NCBI GenBank assembly: GCA_949288485.1
Contig: CASEKC010000004.1
Location: forward strand, 100,363-164,362
DNA length: 64,000 bases
Source: an uncultured bacterium
GTDB taxonomy: Bacteria; Bacillota_I; Bacilli_A; RFN20; CAG-826
Reading direction: 5' to 3'
Positions 17,970-26,758 of the stretch are shown piece by piece. Within the stretch, counting starts at the first letter, position 1; every line of letters begins with the position of its first letter. The translations under genes were made by a program, and so were the position numbers. The notes under the pieces were generated by a model. The model was not told where the DNA came from. It made no database searches and saw only the letters and a list, made by a program, of their open reading frames with translations.

Positions 17970-18629
17970 TTATAAATCTAAATATTTATCTAAATTATTT
18001 AACATTTCATTTAATTTAATGAATGCTGCACTTAATGGATAACCATCAATAAAACAATGTGAAACGGTGATGTTAAGTGTTAAATAATAATGATTATCAT
18101 TTTTATCTAAATAATATTTATCCCATAAAACACGAGGAACACTACTTGAAGTATAATTTTTCGAAGGAGTTGGATGATTCATCCCTAAAATAGAAATTGT
18201 AGGAACGCAGGTCATATAATAAACAGCATAATCTTCATCATTATAAACTAAGTCGATATCAGTTTTATTTTTAATTAAATCAATATTTTTTCTTGTTTCT
18301 TCATAAAATACTTTAAATGAATCTCTTAAATCGTTACGTGTATTATAATAAACTCCATTATTTCCAATTACTGTATAGGTTGGATGAATAGTTTCAAAAT
18401 AAACAATTTCATTATTTATTTCACGAAGATGAAATTCATAAATACTATTCATTGCAAGTGTAGTTAAATATAAAAATGGTATAAAAAATGATATTTTTTT
18501 CTCATTTTTATATTTAACTAAGTTAGTAACATCTACTTTAACATTAAATCCATAAGTAGGATCATCAAATGTTTTAAAATAATTATATTGATTAATTTTT
18601 TTAAATGTTTTCTTATCTATAATTTTCAT
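17970..18629 (-). CDS. Chloramphenicol acetyltransferase-like protein
   Basis: The 219-residue protein has the type A CAT fold and length. The catalytic HxxxD motif is SHCFIDGYPLS with His191 and Asp195; the first His of the usual HHxxxDG is Ser here. Family enzymes transfer acetyl from acetyl-CoA to chloramphenicol or other small hydroxyl compounds. No resistance-associated mobile DNA is near, so a housekeeping acetyltransferase of unknown substrate is as likely as a resistance gene. Confidence 0.82.
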   Translation of the reverse strand: MKIIDKKTFKKINQYNYFKTFDDPTYGFNVKVDVTNLVKYKNEKKISFFIPFLYLTTLAMNSIYEFHLREINNEIVYFETIHPTYTVIGNNGVYYNTRNDLRDSFKVFYEETRKNIDLIKNKTDIDLVYNDEDYAVYYMTCVPTISILGMNHPTPSKNYTSSSVPRVLWDKYYLDKNDNHYYLTLNITVSHCFIDGYPLSAAFIKLNEMLNNLDKYLDL

Positions 18630-18724
18630 AGCTTTATTTTCCCTTCAAAAATTATATAAAAGAAATAACTAATATTAAATATTTGATATAATAAAAAGGA
18701 CATTTAAGAGGAAATAAATAGTTT

Positions 18725-21130
18725 ATGGATATTAAAGAAGAAATTAAAAATTTAAGTATTGAAGAAAAAATAGCTTTTTTAAGAGGAAAAGATTCTTGGA
18801 CAACAATTCCTTTAGAAAAAATTAATTTAAAAAGTATTCGAATGAGTGATGGGCCTCATGGTTTAAGAAAAGAAAATAATAAAAATAAAAAAGGAATAGC
18901 TAATTCTTATAGTGCAGTTTGTTTTCCTACTGCTTCTTTATCAGCTTGTTCATTTGATAAAAATTTATTATATGAAATTGGAAGAAGAATCGGGAAAGAA
19001 GCTAGAAATCAAAATATCCAATTAGTTTTAGGTCCTGCAATAAATATTAAAAGAAATCCATTATGTGGAAGAAATTTTGAATATTTTAGTGAAGATCCAT
19101 ATTTAACTGGCAAACTTGCTACTTATTATATAAAAGGTATTGAATCTAATAATGTTGGAGCATGTGTTAAACATTTTGCAGTAAATAGTGAAGAAAAAGA
19201 TCGTGCAAGAATTAATGAAGTAGTTGATTTAAGAGCATTACATGAAATTTATTTAGAAGCATTTAGAAAAACTATTATTGAAGCTAATCCAGCTTCAATA
19301 ATGCCTTCATATAATTTAATAAATGGTGCTTATGCTTGTGAAAATAAATATCTTTTAACAGATATTTTAAGAAATGAATGGGGATTTAAAGGAATCACTA
19401 TTTCTGATTGGGGAGCAGTTAATGATCCTACTTTATCTATTAAAAATGGTTTAGATATAGAAATGCCTAATTCAGGAAACGTTAATTATTTTAAAGTTTT
19501 AGAAGATTATCGAAAAGGAAATATTAGCGAAGAAGAAATCAATAAAGCTGTTGAAAGATGTATTTCTTTATATCGAATTGTTGAAAATAATCAAAATGAA
19601 GTTTGTGATTATTCTTCCGACCATGAATTTAGTGTTAAAGCTGCTGAAGAATCAATAGTTTTACTTAAAAATGATGGTAAATTATTACCTCTTCATGATA
19701 ATGATACAATACTTTTTGTTGGAGAATTTATTAACCGTGTTCGTTATCAAGGACTTGGTTCATCAAAAGTTAATCCATATCGTTTACCAGGATTTATTAA
19801 AGAATTAGAAAAATTTTCTTCACATTATCAATATGCTAGAGGATATGATTCTTTATCACTTCAAAATAGTAAACCTTTAATAAAAGAAGCAGTTGATTTA
19901 GCTAAAAATAAAAATAAAGTTGTTATTTTCTTAGGTTTACCTAATGAAGTTGAAAGTGAAGGATATGATAGGAAAGACGCTTCTTTACCTCTTCCTCAAA
20001 TTGAACTTGTTAATGAAATTGCGAAAGTTAATCCAAATATTATTGTTGTTTTAGAAAATGGTGGAGTTGTTGAACTTCCTTTTATTGATAATATTCGTGG
20101 TTTAGTCGAATGTTATTATGGAGGAGAAGGAATTAATGAAGCTTTACTTAATATTTTATATGGAAAAGTAAATCCAAGTGGAAGATTAGCTGAAACATTC
20201 TTTAAAAAATTGTCTTCTTCAGTAATGAGCAATTATTTAACTAATAATCGTTACGATAATCCTCATAAAGAATCAATTTTTGTTGGTTACAGATATTATG
20301 TTTCTCATGCTGATGAAGTTTTATTCCCATTTGGATATGGACTTTCCTATTCAAATATTACTTATTCAAATTTTAATATTGATAAAGAAATGGTTAATGA
20401 AAATGAAGAAATTAAAGTTTCTTTTGATTTAACAAATAATTCTTCAATTGATGGTAAAGAAGTAGTTCAACTTTATATTGGTAAACCAAATGATGTTGTT
20501 TTTAACTGTAAAAGAGAATTAAAAGAATTTGATAAAGTTTTGGTGAAAGCTAATTCATCAACCCATGTTGAATTAACTTTACCTTATTCTTCTTTTACAT
20601 ATTACGATATAAATCTTAAAAAATTCATTGTTCAAGATGGTATTTATAATATTGAAATTACTAAAAACTCTTTAGATGTTATTGAAAAATTTAGAGTTAA
20701 AGTAAATGGAGTAAGAATGGATTATAGTGATTCACCATACTATTTAAAAACTCAAAAATATTTTAAGGGTGATGTTAAAAATATTAGTGATGAAGAATTT
20801 TTAGAATTAGATAAATCATTAGTTTTAAGAAATATTAATAAAGAACATATTGTTCATGATTTAAATTCTTCTTTAGATTTAGCAATTTATTATGGATCTA
20901 AAGGTGCTAAGTTGTTAAAAAATATCTTTATGTGTATTAAAACTATTCGTGAAGATAATTTTATTAAACAAATGATTTTTGATTCACCAATTAGACAAAT
21001 GATTTATTTTTCTAATGGATTAATTAATAATGATAATTCTAAGTTAATGATTGATATTTTAAATGATAAAAACTATGTTAAAAATACTTTTAAATTTTTA
21101 ATGAGTTTATCAAAAAATAACAATAAATAA
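18725..21130 (+). CDS. Glycoside hydrolase family 3 beta-glycosidase
   Basis: The 801-residue enzyme has the GH3 N-terminal barrel (RMSDGPHGLRKE; KHFAVNSEE), the nucleophile Asp228 in GITISDWGAVNDP, the second alpha/beta domain and a fibronectin III-like domain (about 560-660). About 120 extra C-terminal residues are unassigned. There is no signal peptide, so it should act on imported oligosaccharides or glycosides in the cytoplasm. An extended -10 (TGATATAAT ending at 18692) precedes an AAGAGG site. Beta-glucosidase, xylosidase or N-acetylglucosaminidase activities cannot be told apart here. Confidence 0.9.
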   Translation: MDIKEEIKNLSIEEKIAFLRGKDSWTTIPLEKINLKSIRMSDGPHGLRKENNKNKKGIANSYSAVCFPTASLSACSFDKNLLYEIGRRIGKEARNQNIQLVLGPAINIKRNPLCGRNFEYFSEDPYLTGKLATYYIKGIESNNVGACVKHFAVNSEEKDRARINEVVDLRALHEIYLEAFRKTIIEANPASIMPSYNLINGAYACENKYLLTDILRNEWGFKGITISDWGAVNDPTLSIKNGLDIEMPNSGNVNYFKVLEDYRKGNISEEEINKAVERCISLYRIVENNQNEVCDYSSDHEFSVKAAEESIVLLKNDGKLLPLHDNDTILFVGEFINRVRYQGLGSSKVNPYRLPGFIKELEKFSSHYQYARGYDSLSLQNSKPLIKEAVDLAKNKNKVVIFLGLPNEVESEGYDRKDASLPLPQIELVNEIAKVNPNIIVVLENGGVVELPFIDNIRGLVECYYGGEGINEALLNILYGKVNPSGRLAETFFKKLSSSVMSNYLTNNRYDNPHKESIFVGYRYYVSHADEVLFPFGYGLSYSNITYSNFNIDKEMVNENEEIKVSFDLTNNSSIDGKEVVQLYIGKPNDVVFNCKRELKEFDKVLVKANSSTHVELTLPYSSFTYYDINLKKFIVQDGIYNIEITKNSLDVIEKFRVKVNGVRMDYSDSPYYLKTQKYFKGDVKNISDEEFLELDKSLVLRNINKEHIVHDLNSSLDLAIYYGSKGAKLLKNIFMCIKTIREDNFIKQMIFDSPIRQMIYFSNGLINNDNSKLMIDILNDKNYVKNTFKFLMSLSKNNNK

Positions 21131-21186
21131 TTAGTAAATAAATAACAACTTTAAATAGAATTATATTTATAATATAATTCTTAATC

Positions 21187-22173
21187 GTGAAAAATAGTGC
21201 ATTTAAAGGTAGTTTAATTTTACTTTTAGTATCCTTTTTATGGGGGATAAGTTTTATATTTCAATCAATGGCATCTAACTATATGGATGCTTATACTATT
21301 TTATATCTTAGAAGTTTAATTGGAGCATTAACGATACTTCCTTTTATGTTATTTTTCTTAAAAAAAGATAAGAAAAATAACATAAAATATAATAAAAAAG
21401 ATATGATAATTGCTCCTTTATTATGTGGAATAGCTTTATGTTTTGCTTCTCTTTTTCAACAATTGGGTCTTGAAACAGTAAGTGCAGGTAAAACTGGGTT
21501 TTTAACGTCGTTATATATAATTTTAGTACCTATTTTTGGTCTATTTTTACATAAAAAGTGTGGTTTAAATGTATATATATCTATTTTTATTGCTTTAATA
21601 GGTTTATTACTTTTATCTTTTGATTTTGAAAGTGGATTTACTTTTTCTAGTGGTGATTTATTAATCTTAGTTGGTACTTTATTTTTTGCTATTCAAATAT
21701 TATTAGTAGATCATTATTCAAAGAAAACAAATGTTTATTATCTTTCTTTTGGTCAACTTATTATTCAAGGAATAATTTCTTTCATAATTAGATTGATATT
21801 AGGATTTGATGTAAATGCCTTTTTAGAAATGATGAATTTAGAATCAATTATTTCGATTTTATTTATTGGCATTGTTTCAAGTGGAATAGCTTATACTTTG
21901 CAAATGGTTGGTCAAAAAAGTGATGTTAATCCAACTGTTGCAAGTTTAATTTTATCGCTTGAAAGTGTATTTAGTGCTGTTAGTGCTGTAATTATTTATC
22001 AATTTTATAAATTTAGTGATGTTAACCAAAATATGTCTATTGAAGAAATAATTGGTTCAATAGTTATGTTTGTTGCAGTTATTTTTTCTCAACTTCCTTC
22101 TTCATGGTTTAAAATAAAGAAGAAAAGCGAAATAAAAGAGATTGATGGCAAAAACGAAACTAATAATACCTAA
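21187..22173 (+). CDS. EamA-family drug/metabolite transporter
   Basis: This 328-residue integral membrane protein shows about ten hydrophobic segments in two EamA repeats (SFLWGISFIFQSMASNYMDAYTILYLRSLIGAL; SGIAYTLQMVGQKSDVNPTVASLILSLESVFSA). It starts with GTG and has no Shine-Dalgarno sequence. Two overlapping TATAAT hexamers at 21168-21178, inside a GAATTATAT/ATATAATTC inverted repeat, would place the transcript start next to the GTG, so the message may be leaderless. The cargo is unknown. Confidence 0.88.
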   Translation: MKNSAFKGSLILLLVSFLWGISFIFQSMASNYMDAYTILYLRSLIGALTILPFMLFFLKKDKKNNIKYNKKDMIIAPLLCGIALCFASLFQQLGLETVSAGKTGFLTSLYIILVPIFGLFLHKKCGLNVYISIFIALIGLLLLSFDFESGFTFSSGDLLILVGTLFFAIQILLVDHYSKKTNVYYLSFGQLIIQGIISFIIRLILGFDVNAFLEMMNLESIISILFIGIVSSGIAYTLQMVGQKSDVNPTVASLILSLESVFSAVSAVIIYQFYKFSDVNQNMSIEEIIGSIVMFVAVIFSQLPSSWFKIKKKSEIKEIDGKNETNNT

Positions 22174-22237
22174 ATATTTATGTTTTAACCTTATTTTACT
22201 TTCAAATGAAATTATAACTTTAAATTATATAAAATAA

Positions 22238-22267
22238 TTGAAATTAAATAATTGTAATAGATATACT
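22238..22267 (+). promoter_or_regulatory. Promoter of the ECF S-component gene
   Basis: TTGAAA (22238-22243), an 18-nt spacer and TATACT (22262-22267) precede the strong AACGGAGG site of gene 22305. No riboswitch is apparent in the 131-bp leader region. Confidence 0.6.
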
Positions 22268-22304
22268 TTCATATTATAAAATATCTATCAAACGGAGGTC
22301 TTTT

Positions 22305-22946
22305 ATGACAAAATTCGCACTTCAAATAAATAAAATTTGTTTGGCAGCAATGTTTTTAGCTTTAGGATGGCTTTTTCCTTTTATAACTATGCAAATTCCT
22401 GAATTTGGAAATATGCTTTTACCAATGCATATACCTGTATTTTTAAGCGGATTTGTTTTAGGTCCGGTTTATGGTGTTTTTATTGGTTTTATTACACCAA
22501 TTACAAGAACTTTAATTTTTGGAAACCCACCTTTAGTTCCTACATCATTATCAATGATGTTTGAACTTGCAACTTATGGTGGAATTTCTGGACTTTTATT
22601 TATGTTTTTAACTAGAAATAAAAAAATGTCGAATTTAGATTCACTTGTTCCAATTTATATTTCATTAATTGTTGCAATGATTGCTGGTCGTATTGTTGGT
22701 GGATTTGCTACTTATCTTTTCACTTTCTTAAAAACAGATGGATCTTCTTATTCTTGGACTCTTTATTGGTCAAGCTTCTTTGTTACCGCATGGCCAGGAA
22801 TGTTATTACAAATTATTTTAATTCCAGCAATTATTCGTTTACTTTATGGATTAAAATTAATCCAAAAATTTATGCCTTCTTATCATTTGAAAAATAAAGA
22901 AGTAGAGGAAGAAGAAATTAATAATAATACTAACGAAAAAGAATAA
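22305..22946 (+). CDS. ECF transporter S component (vitamin uptake), substrate unassigned
   Basis: The 213-residue membrane protein has about six hydrophobic segments and the ECF S-component signature around LPMHIPVFLSGFVLGPVYGVFIGFITPITRTL...MMFELATYGGISGLL. Such proteins bind a vitamin or precursor and dock on a shared EcfAA'T energy module, which is not in this window. The downstream P-loop kinase begins 6 nt after the stop, so uptake may be coupled to phosphorylation, as for thiamine, pyridoxine or pantothenate systems. Confidence 0.8.
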   Translation: MTKFALQINKICLAAMFLALGWLFPFITMQIPEFGNMLLPMHIPVFLSGFVLGPVYGVFIGFITPITRTLIFGNPPLVPTSLSMMFELATYGGISGLLFMFLTRNKKMSNLDSLVPIYISLIVAMIAGRIVGGFATYLFTFLKTDGSSYSWTLYWSSFFVTAWPGMLLQIILIPAIIRLLYGLKLIQKFMPSYHLKNKEVEEEEINNNTNEKE

Positions 22947-22952
22947 TATCTG

Positions 22953-23564
22953 ATGGATTACATTAATATAGTAAAAAATAAAATAGATAATTTATTAAAG
23001 AATAAAAAAAATATTATTATTGCTATTGACGGAGATAGTGCTAGTGGAAAAACAACACTAGCACTATCTTTAAAATCTATATATAAAGATAAATTAGCTA
23101 TTATTCATATCGATGATTTTTATTTAGAAAATAAAGGTAACATCGATATGAATAATATCTCTTCTTTATATGATGGAAATATTAATTATAAAAGATTAAA
23201 AGAAGAAGTAATTGATAAATTGTTAGATAAAAATATATCTTCTTTTTCTTATTTAGTTTTTAATTGTAAAACTCAAAAATATAATGATGAAAAGGAAAGA
23301 ATAAATAAGAAAGAGAATAAGATAATTTTAGTTGAAGGAAGTTATTCACAAAATATTGATAAACTAGGTAAATATTTTGATTATTCAATATTTTTAAAAT
23401 TTGATGATGATACATTACAAAAAGAAAGAATTAAAAAAAGAAATGCCTCTAATTTTGAAATGTTCTTTAAAAAACGGATAATATTAGAAAAGAATTATCA
23501 AGCACACTATGATATTGTGAAAAAGTGTGATTTTTTAATAAATGTAAGTGGTTATAATAGTTAA
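22953..23564 (+). CDS. Uridine kinase-like P-loop kinase
   Basis: The 203-residue protein has a Walker A motif GDSASGKTT (about residues 28-36) and the HIDDFYL motif found in uridine kinase/phosphoribulokinase-type enzymes, plus a LID-like RIKKRNAS segment. It lies 6 nt after the ECF S-component gene. The likely job is phosphorylation of the imported nucleoside- or vitamin-like compound. A 14-bp perfect hairpin covers the Walker A codons. Confidence 0.75.
   Translation: MDYINIVKNKIDNLLKNKKNIIIAIDGDSASGKTTLALSLKSIYKDKLAIIHIDDFYLENKGNIDMNNISSLYDGNINYKRLKEEVIDKLLDKNISSFSYLVFNCKTQKYNDEKERINKKENKIILVEGSYSQNIDKLGKYFDYSIFLKFDDDTLQKERIKKRNASNFEMFFKKRIILEKNYQAHYDIVKKCDFLINVSGYNS
23033..23069 (+). repeat. 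Perfect 14-bp hairpin inside the kinase P-loop codons
   Basis: AGATAGTGCTAGTG (23033-23046) and CACTAGCACTATCT (23056-23069) are exact complements around a 9-nt loop. The stem covers the codons of the P-loop, about 80 nt into the reading frame. Confidence 0.6.
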
Positions 23565-23568
23565 ACTA

Positions 23569-23580
23569 TTTCGAACGAAA
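23569..23580. promoter_or_regulatory. TTTCG-AA-CGAAA box upstream of the LarA operon
   Basis: The inverted repeat TTTCGAACGAAA resembles the TTTCG/CGAAA elements before deoR (31793) and between the aldolase and ROK genes (37302, 37394). DeoR-family regulators of the AgaR type are known to bind TTTCGTTT-like repeats. The promoter that would respond to it is not clear. Confidence 0.45.
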
Positions 23581-23599
23581 GTTAAAATAGATTATTTGA

Positions 23600-23634
23600 A
23601 AGACTTTTAAAAAAATATGTAAGTCTTACTTTTT
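23600..23634 (+). terminator. Terminator after the kinase gene
   Basis: AAGACTT (23600-23606) pairs with AAGTCTT (23621-23627) and is followed by ACTTTTT. A second stem, CTAGTTT (23640-23646) with AAACTAG (23660-23666), lies just downstream in the leader of the next operon. Confidence 0.6.
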
Positions 23635-23695
23635 AATGACTAGTTTTTAAAATATTTGTAAACTAGAATATAAGCAAATGTAAGGGCTTTCATAC

Positions 23696-24505
23696 ATGAA
23701 AAATATTTATTTAAACTTAAAAAGATTCGATATCCCTCGCAAAGATGGCGGTATCAACGACACAGCCTTAAACGAAAGTTATGGAAAAACTATTGTTTCT
23801 GGCATTGAAAAAATGAATTTGGACATTCCAATTACAATCTATTTCCAAGAATCTAATCTCTTCCCTGCATTAAGTGAAGCAAAAAAGATTCATATTGGAT
23901 GTCAAGGAGTCCATTATGCAGATGTTAGTGCTAATGGCAATTTTGGTGCGTTTACAACTTCTAGAACAGCTAAATCTATGAAAACAATCGGAGTTAATGA
24001 TTGTTTAATTGGTCACTGTGAAGAACGAAATCACTTAAATTATCTTACTTCACTCGGCGGAGGAAGTTATGATATCAACCTTATTTTAAATAAGGAAGTT
24101 AAATGCGCTACTGATTTAGGAATGAATGTTCTTTATTGTATTGGTGAAAAAATGGAAGAACAAGATCATAAATATGAGGTTTTAAAAAATCAATTGTTAG
24201 TTGGTTTAAAAGATGTTGATCTATCAAAAGTTACAATTGCTTATGAACCTGTTTGGGCAATTGGACCAGGAAAAACACCTCCAGATAAAGAATATATCGC
24301 AGATATCGTTAAACATATTAAAAGCGTAGTTCCTTGCAATGTTGTTTACGGTGGTGGTTTAAAAATTGATAATGCAAAAATGCTAGCTTCAATTAAAGAA
24401 CTTGATGGCGGATTAATTGCATTAACAAGATTTGGAAAAGATTTCGGTTTTTATTTAAATGACTTTGAAGAAATCGTAAATACATATAAGGAGGGGCTAA
24501 AGTAA
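23696..24505 (+). CDS. Divergent triosephosphate isomerase homologue
   Basis: The 269-residue protein keeps the TIM catalytic set: Lys9 (YLNLKRFD in place of NWK), His107 (IGHCEERN in place of GHSERR) and Glu184 (IAYEPVWAIGPGKTP), with a phosphate-binding VVYGGGLK near the end. The N-terminal third is unlike housekeeping TpiA. It is the first gene of the LarA/NagB-like/ABC operon, with the LarA start 1 nt after its stop. It may isomerise a related phosphorylated sugar or sugar acid rather than triose phosphate; no second tpiA is in the window to decide. Confidence 0.8.
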   Translation: MKNIYLNLKRFDIPRKDGGINDTALNESYGKTIVSGIEKMNLDIPITIYFQESNLFPALSEAKKIHIGCQGVHYADVSANGNFGAFTTSRTAKSMKTIGVNDCLIGHCEERNHLNYLTSLGGGSYDINLILNKEVKCATDLGMNVLYCIGEKMEEQDHKYEVLKNQLLVGLKDVDLSKVTIAYEPVWAIGPGKTPPDKEYIADIVKHIKSVVPCNVVYGGGLKIDNAKMLASIKELDGGLIALTRFGKDFGFYLNDFEEIVNTYKEGLK

Positions 24506-24506
24506 T

Positions 24507-25940
24507 ATGAAAGTTAATTTAGAGTATGGTGATGGCCAAGTTGCTGTAGAAGTACCTGAAGGTAGTGATATATTTGAAACTGGCGTTACTGTAAAAGATC
24601 CAGAAGGATTAAAAGATGTAAAAGAAGCAACATTAAATGCTTTAAGACATCCACTTGATATGAAACCAATTTCCGAATTGGTTCATAAAGGAAGCAAAGT
24701 AACAATTGTTTTCCCAGATAAAGTTAAAGGTGGATTCCAAGATGATTCGCATCGTAAAACTTCAATTCCGTTAATTATTGAAGAATGCGAAAAATACGGT
24801 GTTGAAGAAAAAGATATCATACTTATTTGTTCAAACGGTTTACATAGAAAAAATAAACCTGAAGAAATTAGAAGAATATTAGGAGATGAATTATTTGATA
24901 GATTCTATCCAAAAGGACAAATTATCAATCATGATAGTGAAGATCCTGAACATATAGTCGATCTTGGCTATGAACCAAAATTCAATGCTAAAGTCGTTAT
25001 CAATAAGTACGTTTATGATAGCGATGTAACATTCTTAATTGGACATACTCAAGGTAATCCATATGGTGGATATAGTGGTGGATATAAACACTGTGCAACC
25101 GGTATTTCAAACTGGGAATCAATTTCTTCTCATCACTGTCCAGCTGTTATGCATAGAGATGATTTCGTTCCTGTTACTTCGCATTCATTAATGAGACAAA
25201 AATTTGATGCTATTGGTGAATGGATGGAACATGGAATGGGAAGAAGTTTCTTCTGTGTTGATGCAGTATTAGATTCATTCTCACATCAAATCGCTGTATT
25301 TGCTGGTGAAGCACATGCAGTTGAAAAAGCTAGCTGGGAAGTTGCAGATAAAAGAACATATGTCCATTGGGCAAAGAAAAAATATGACGTCATTATTATG
25401 GGTCTTCCAAATGATTTCCAATATGGAACAAGACAAGGAAGAAATCCTATCTTAATTGAACAAGCAATCGCTGCTCAAATCGTCAGACTTAAAAGAGTTA
25501 TGAGTGATAATCCAGTTATTATCGCTTTAGCTCAATGTGATGACTTCGGAGATGAAGAATTCCCTGCAATGAAAGATGTCTTTGATTATTACGTTAATAA
25601 TGGAAATACATTACCAGATATCGAACATTATTACGATAAAATGGATACTAAAAAATATATTGATGCATATCGTTTCAATTATGCATTCCATCCATTCCAT
25701 GCATTCTCAATGATCTCTTGTGCTCATATTGCTGAAAGGGATTGTAAAGCTGTTTATATTGTCGGTGCTAAAAAACCAGGTTGGGCAAGAGAAATGGGCA
25801 TGAAAACAAGAAATACAGTTATGGAAGCATATAACGATGCTAAAAAATATGTTGGTGAAAATCCAAATATCTTAGTCTTACCAATGACATTCAAGAGACC
25901 ATCAGTCCACTTATGTATGGAGGATGATAAAAATGAATAA
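24507..25940 (+). CDS. LarA-family (nickel-pincer racemase-like) protein
   Basis: The 477-residue protein matches the LarA/DUF2088 family. FPDKVKGGFQDDSHRKTSIPLIIEE corresponds to the start of the first domain, and His113 lies in ICSNGLHRK. The segment IGHTQGNPYGGYSGGYKHCATG holds Lys194, the counterpart of the cofactor-bearing Lys184 of lactate racemase; His210 stands 16 residues later, as His200 does in that enzyme. Known family members racemise or epimerise alpha-hydroxy acids, including lactate, malate and gluconate. The cofactor genes larB, larC and larE are not in this window. It overlaps the NagB-like gene by 8 bp. Confidence 0.82.
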   Translation: MKVNLEYGDGQVAVEVPEGSDIFETGVTVKDPEGLKDVKEATLNALRHPLDMKPISELVHKGSKVTIVFPDKVKGGFQDDSHRKTSIPLIIEECEKYGVEEKDIILICSNGLHRKNKPEEIRRILGDELFDRFYPKGQIINHDSEDPEHIVDLGYEPKFNAKVVINKYVYDSDVTFLIGHTQGNPYGGYSGGYKHCATGISNWESISSHHCPAVMHRDDFVPVTSHSLMRQKFDAIGEWMEHGMGRSFFCVDAVLDSFSHQIAVFAGEAHAVEKASWEVADKRTYVHWAKKKYDVIIMGLPNDFQYGTRQGRNPILIEQAIAAQIVRLKRVMSDNPVIIALAQCDDFGDEEFPAMKDVFDYYVNNGNTLPDIEHYYDKMDTKKYIDAYRFNYAFHPFHAFSMISCAHIAERDCKAVYIVGAKKPGWAREMGMKTRNTVMEAYNDAKKYVGENPNILVLPMTFKRPSVHLCMEDDKNE

Positions 25941-26745
25941 AGATTTTTTAAATATTAAAGGCAAAGACATCACAACTGGAAAAATTCCAATTGATGTTTA
26001 TAAAGATAAAGAAACAACTTTTAAATCGATGGCTGATTTAATGGTTGATACTATCAAAGAAAATAATGCTCAAAATAAAAAGACATTATTTATCGTTCCT
26101 TTAGGACCTGTCGGTCAATATAAATATTTTGTAAAAAGAGTTAATGAAGAAAGAATTTCATTAAAAGAAGTTACATTCATTAATATGGATGAATATATGG
26201 ATGATGATTCACATCTTGTTGATGTTACAAATCCATTATCATTTAGAAAAATAATGTATGAAATTTGTTATAACTTAATCGATAAAGACTTAATTATGGA
26301 TGAGAAACAAAGAATCTTCCCTAATTTAGAAAATATCGAATATATTGATAAAGTTATACAAGATCATGGCGGAGTTGACATTTGTTTCGGAGGTATTGGA
26401 ATTACTGGTCACATCGCTTTCAATGAACCACCTGAAAATGGTGAAAGCGAAGAAGAGTATAAAAACTTAGGAACTAGAGTAGTAAAAATTACTGAAGCAA
26501 CTAGAGTTGTTAACTCAATGGATGATTTCGATGGTGCATATTATCTTATGCCAGAATATGCAATCACTATTGGCTTTAAAGAAATATTATCTGCTAAAAA
26601 GATTAGATTGTATTGCTTTAGAAATTGGCATAAATCAGTCGTAAGAAGAGCTAGTTTCTTAGATAAAACTGTTGCTTATCCTGTAACATTACTTCAAGAC
26701 CATGATGATACTCGTATTGGCATCAGCGAAGAATTAGCTGATTAA
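25933..26745 (+). CDS. NagB-like isomerase/deaminase with altered active site
   Basis: I place the start at ATG 25933, because GGAGG (25919-25923) is 9 nt upstream of it and touches the alternative ATG at 25924. The 270-residue protein is a glucosamine-6-phosphate deaminase homologue: INMDEY (Asp86, cf. Asp72 of E. coli NagB) and GITGHIAFNEPP (His160 and Glu165, cf. His143/Glu148). The residue equivalent to catalytic Asp141 is Thr158. The phosphate-binding TGSTP loop reads VPLGPVGQY. It probably handles another substrate, in line with its LarA/TIM/ABC neighbours. Confidence 0.75.
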   Translation: MNKDFLNIKGKDITTGKIPIDVYKDKETTFKSMADLMVDTIKENNAQNKKTLFIVPLGPVGQYKYFVKRVNEERISLKEVTFINMDEYMDDDSHLVDVTNPLSFRKIMYEICYNLIDKDLIMDEKQRIFPNLENIEYIDKVIQDHGGVDICFGGIGITGHIAFNEPPENGESEEEYKNLGTRVVKITEATRVVNSMDDFDGAYYLMPEYAITIGFKEILSAKKIRLYCFRNWHKSVVRRASFLDKTVAYPVTLLQDHDDTRIGISEELAD

Positions 26746-26758
26746 GGAGTAGTTATTT

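Noticed and set aside
17970..18629. Mobile chloramphenicol-resistance gene
   Set aside because: No transposase, integrase or repeats flank the CAT-like gene and its codon bias looks like its neighbours; resistance cannot be claimed.
22174..22304. Vitamin riboswitch before the ECF S-component gene
   Set aside because: The region is only 131 bp, AT-rich, and has no conserved aptamer motif that I recognise; a plain promoter explains it.
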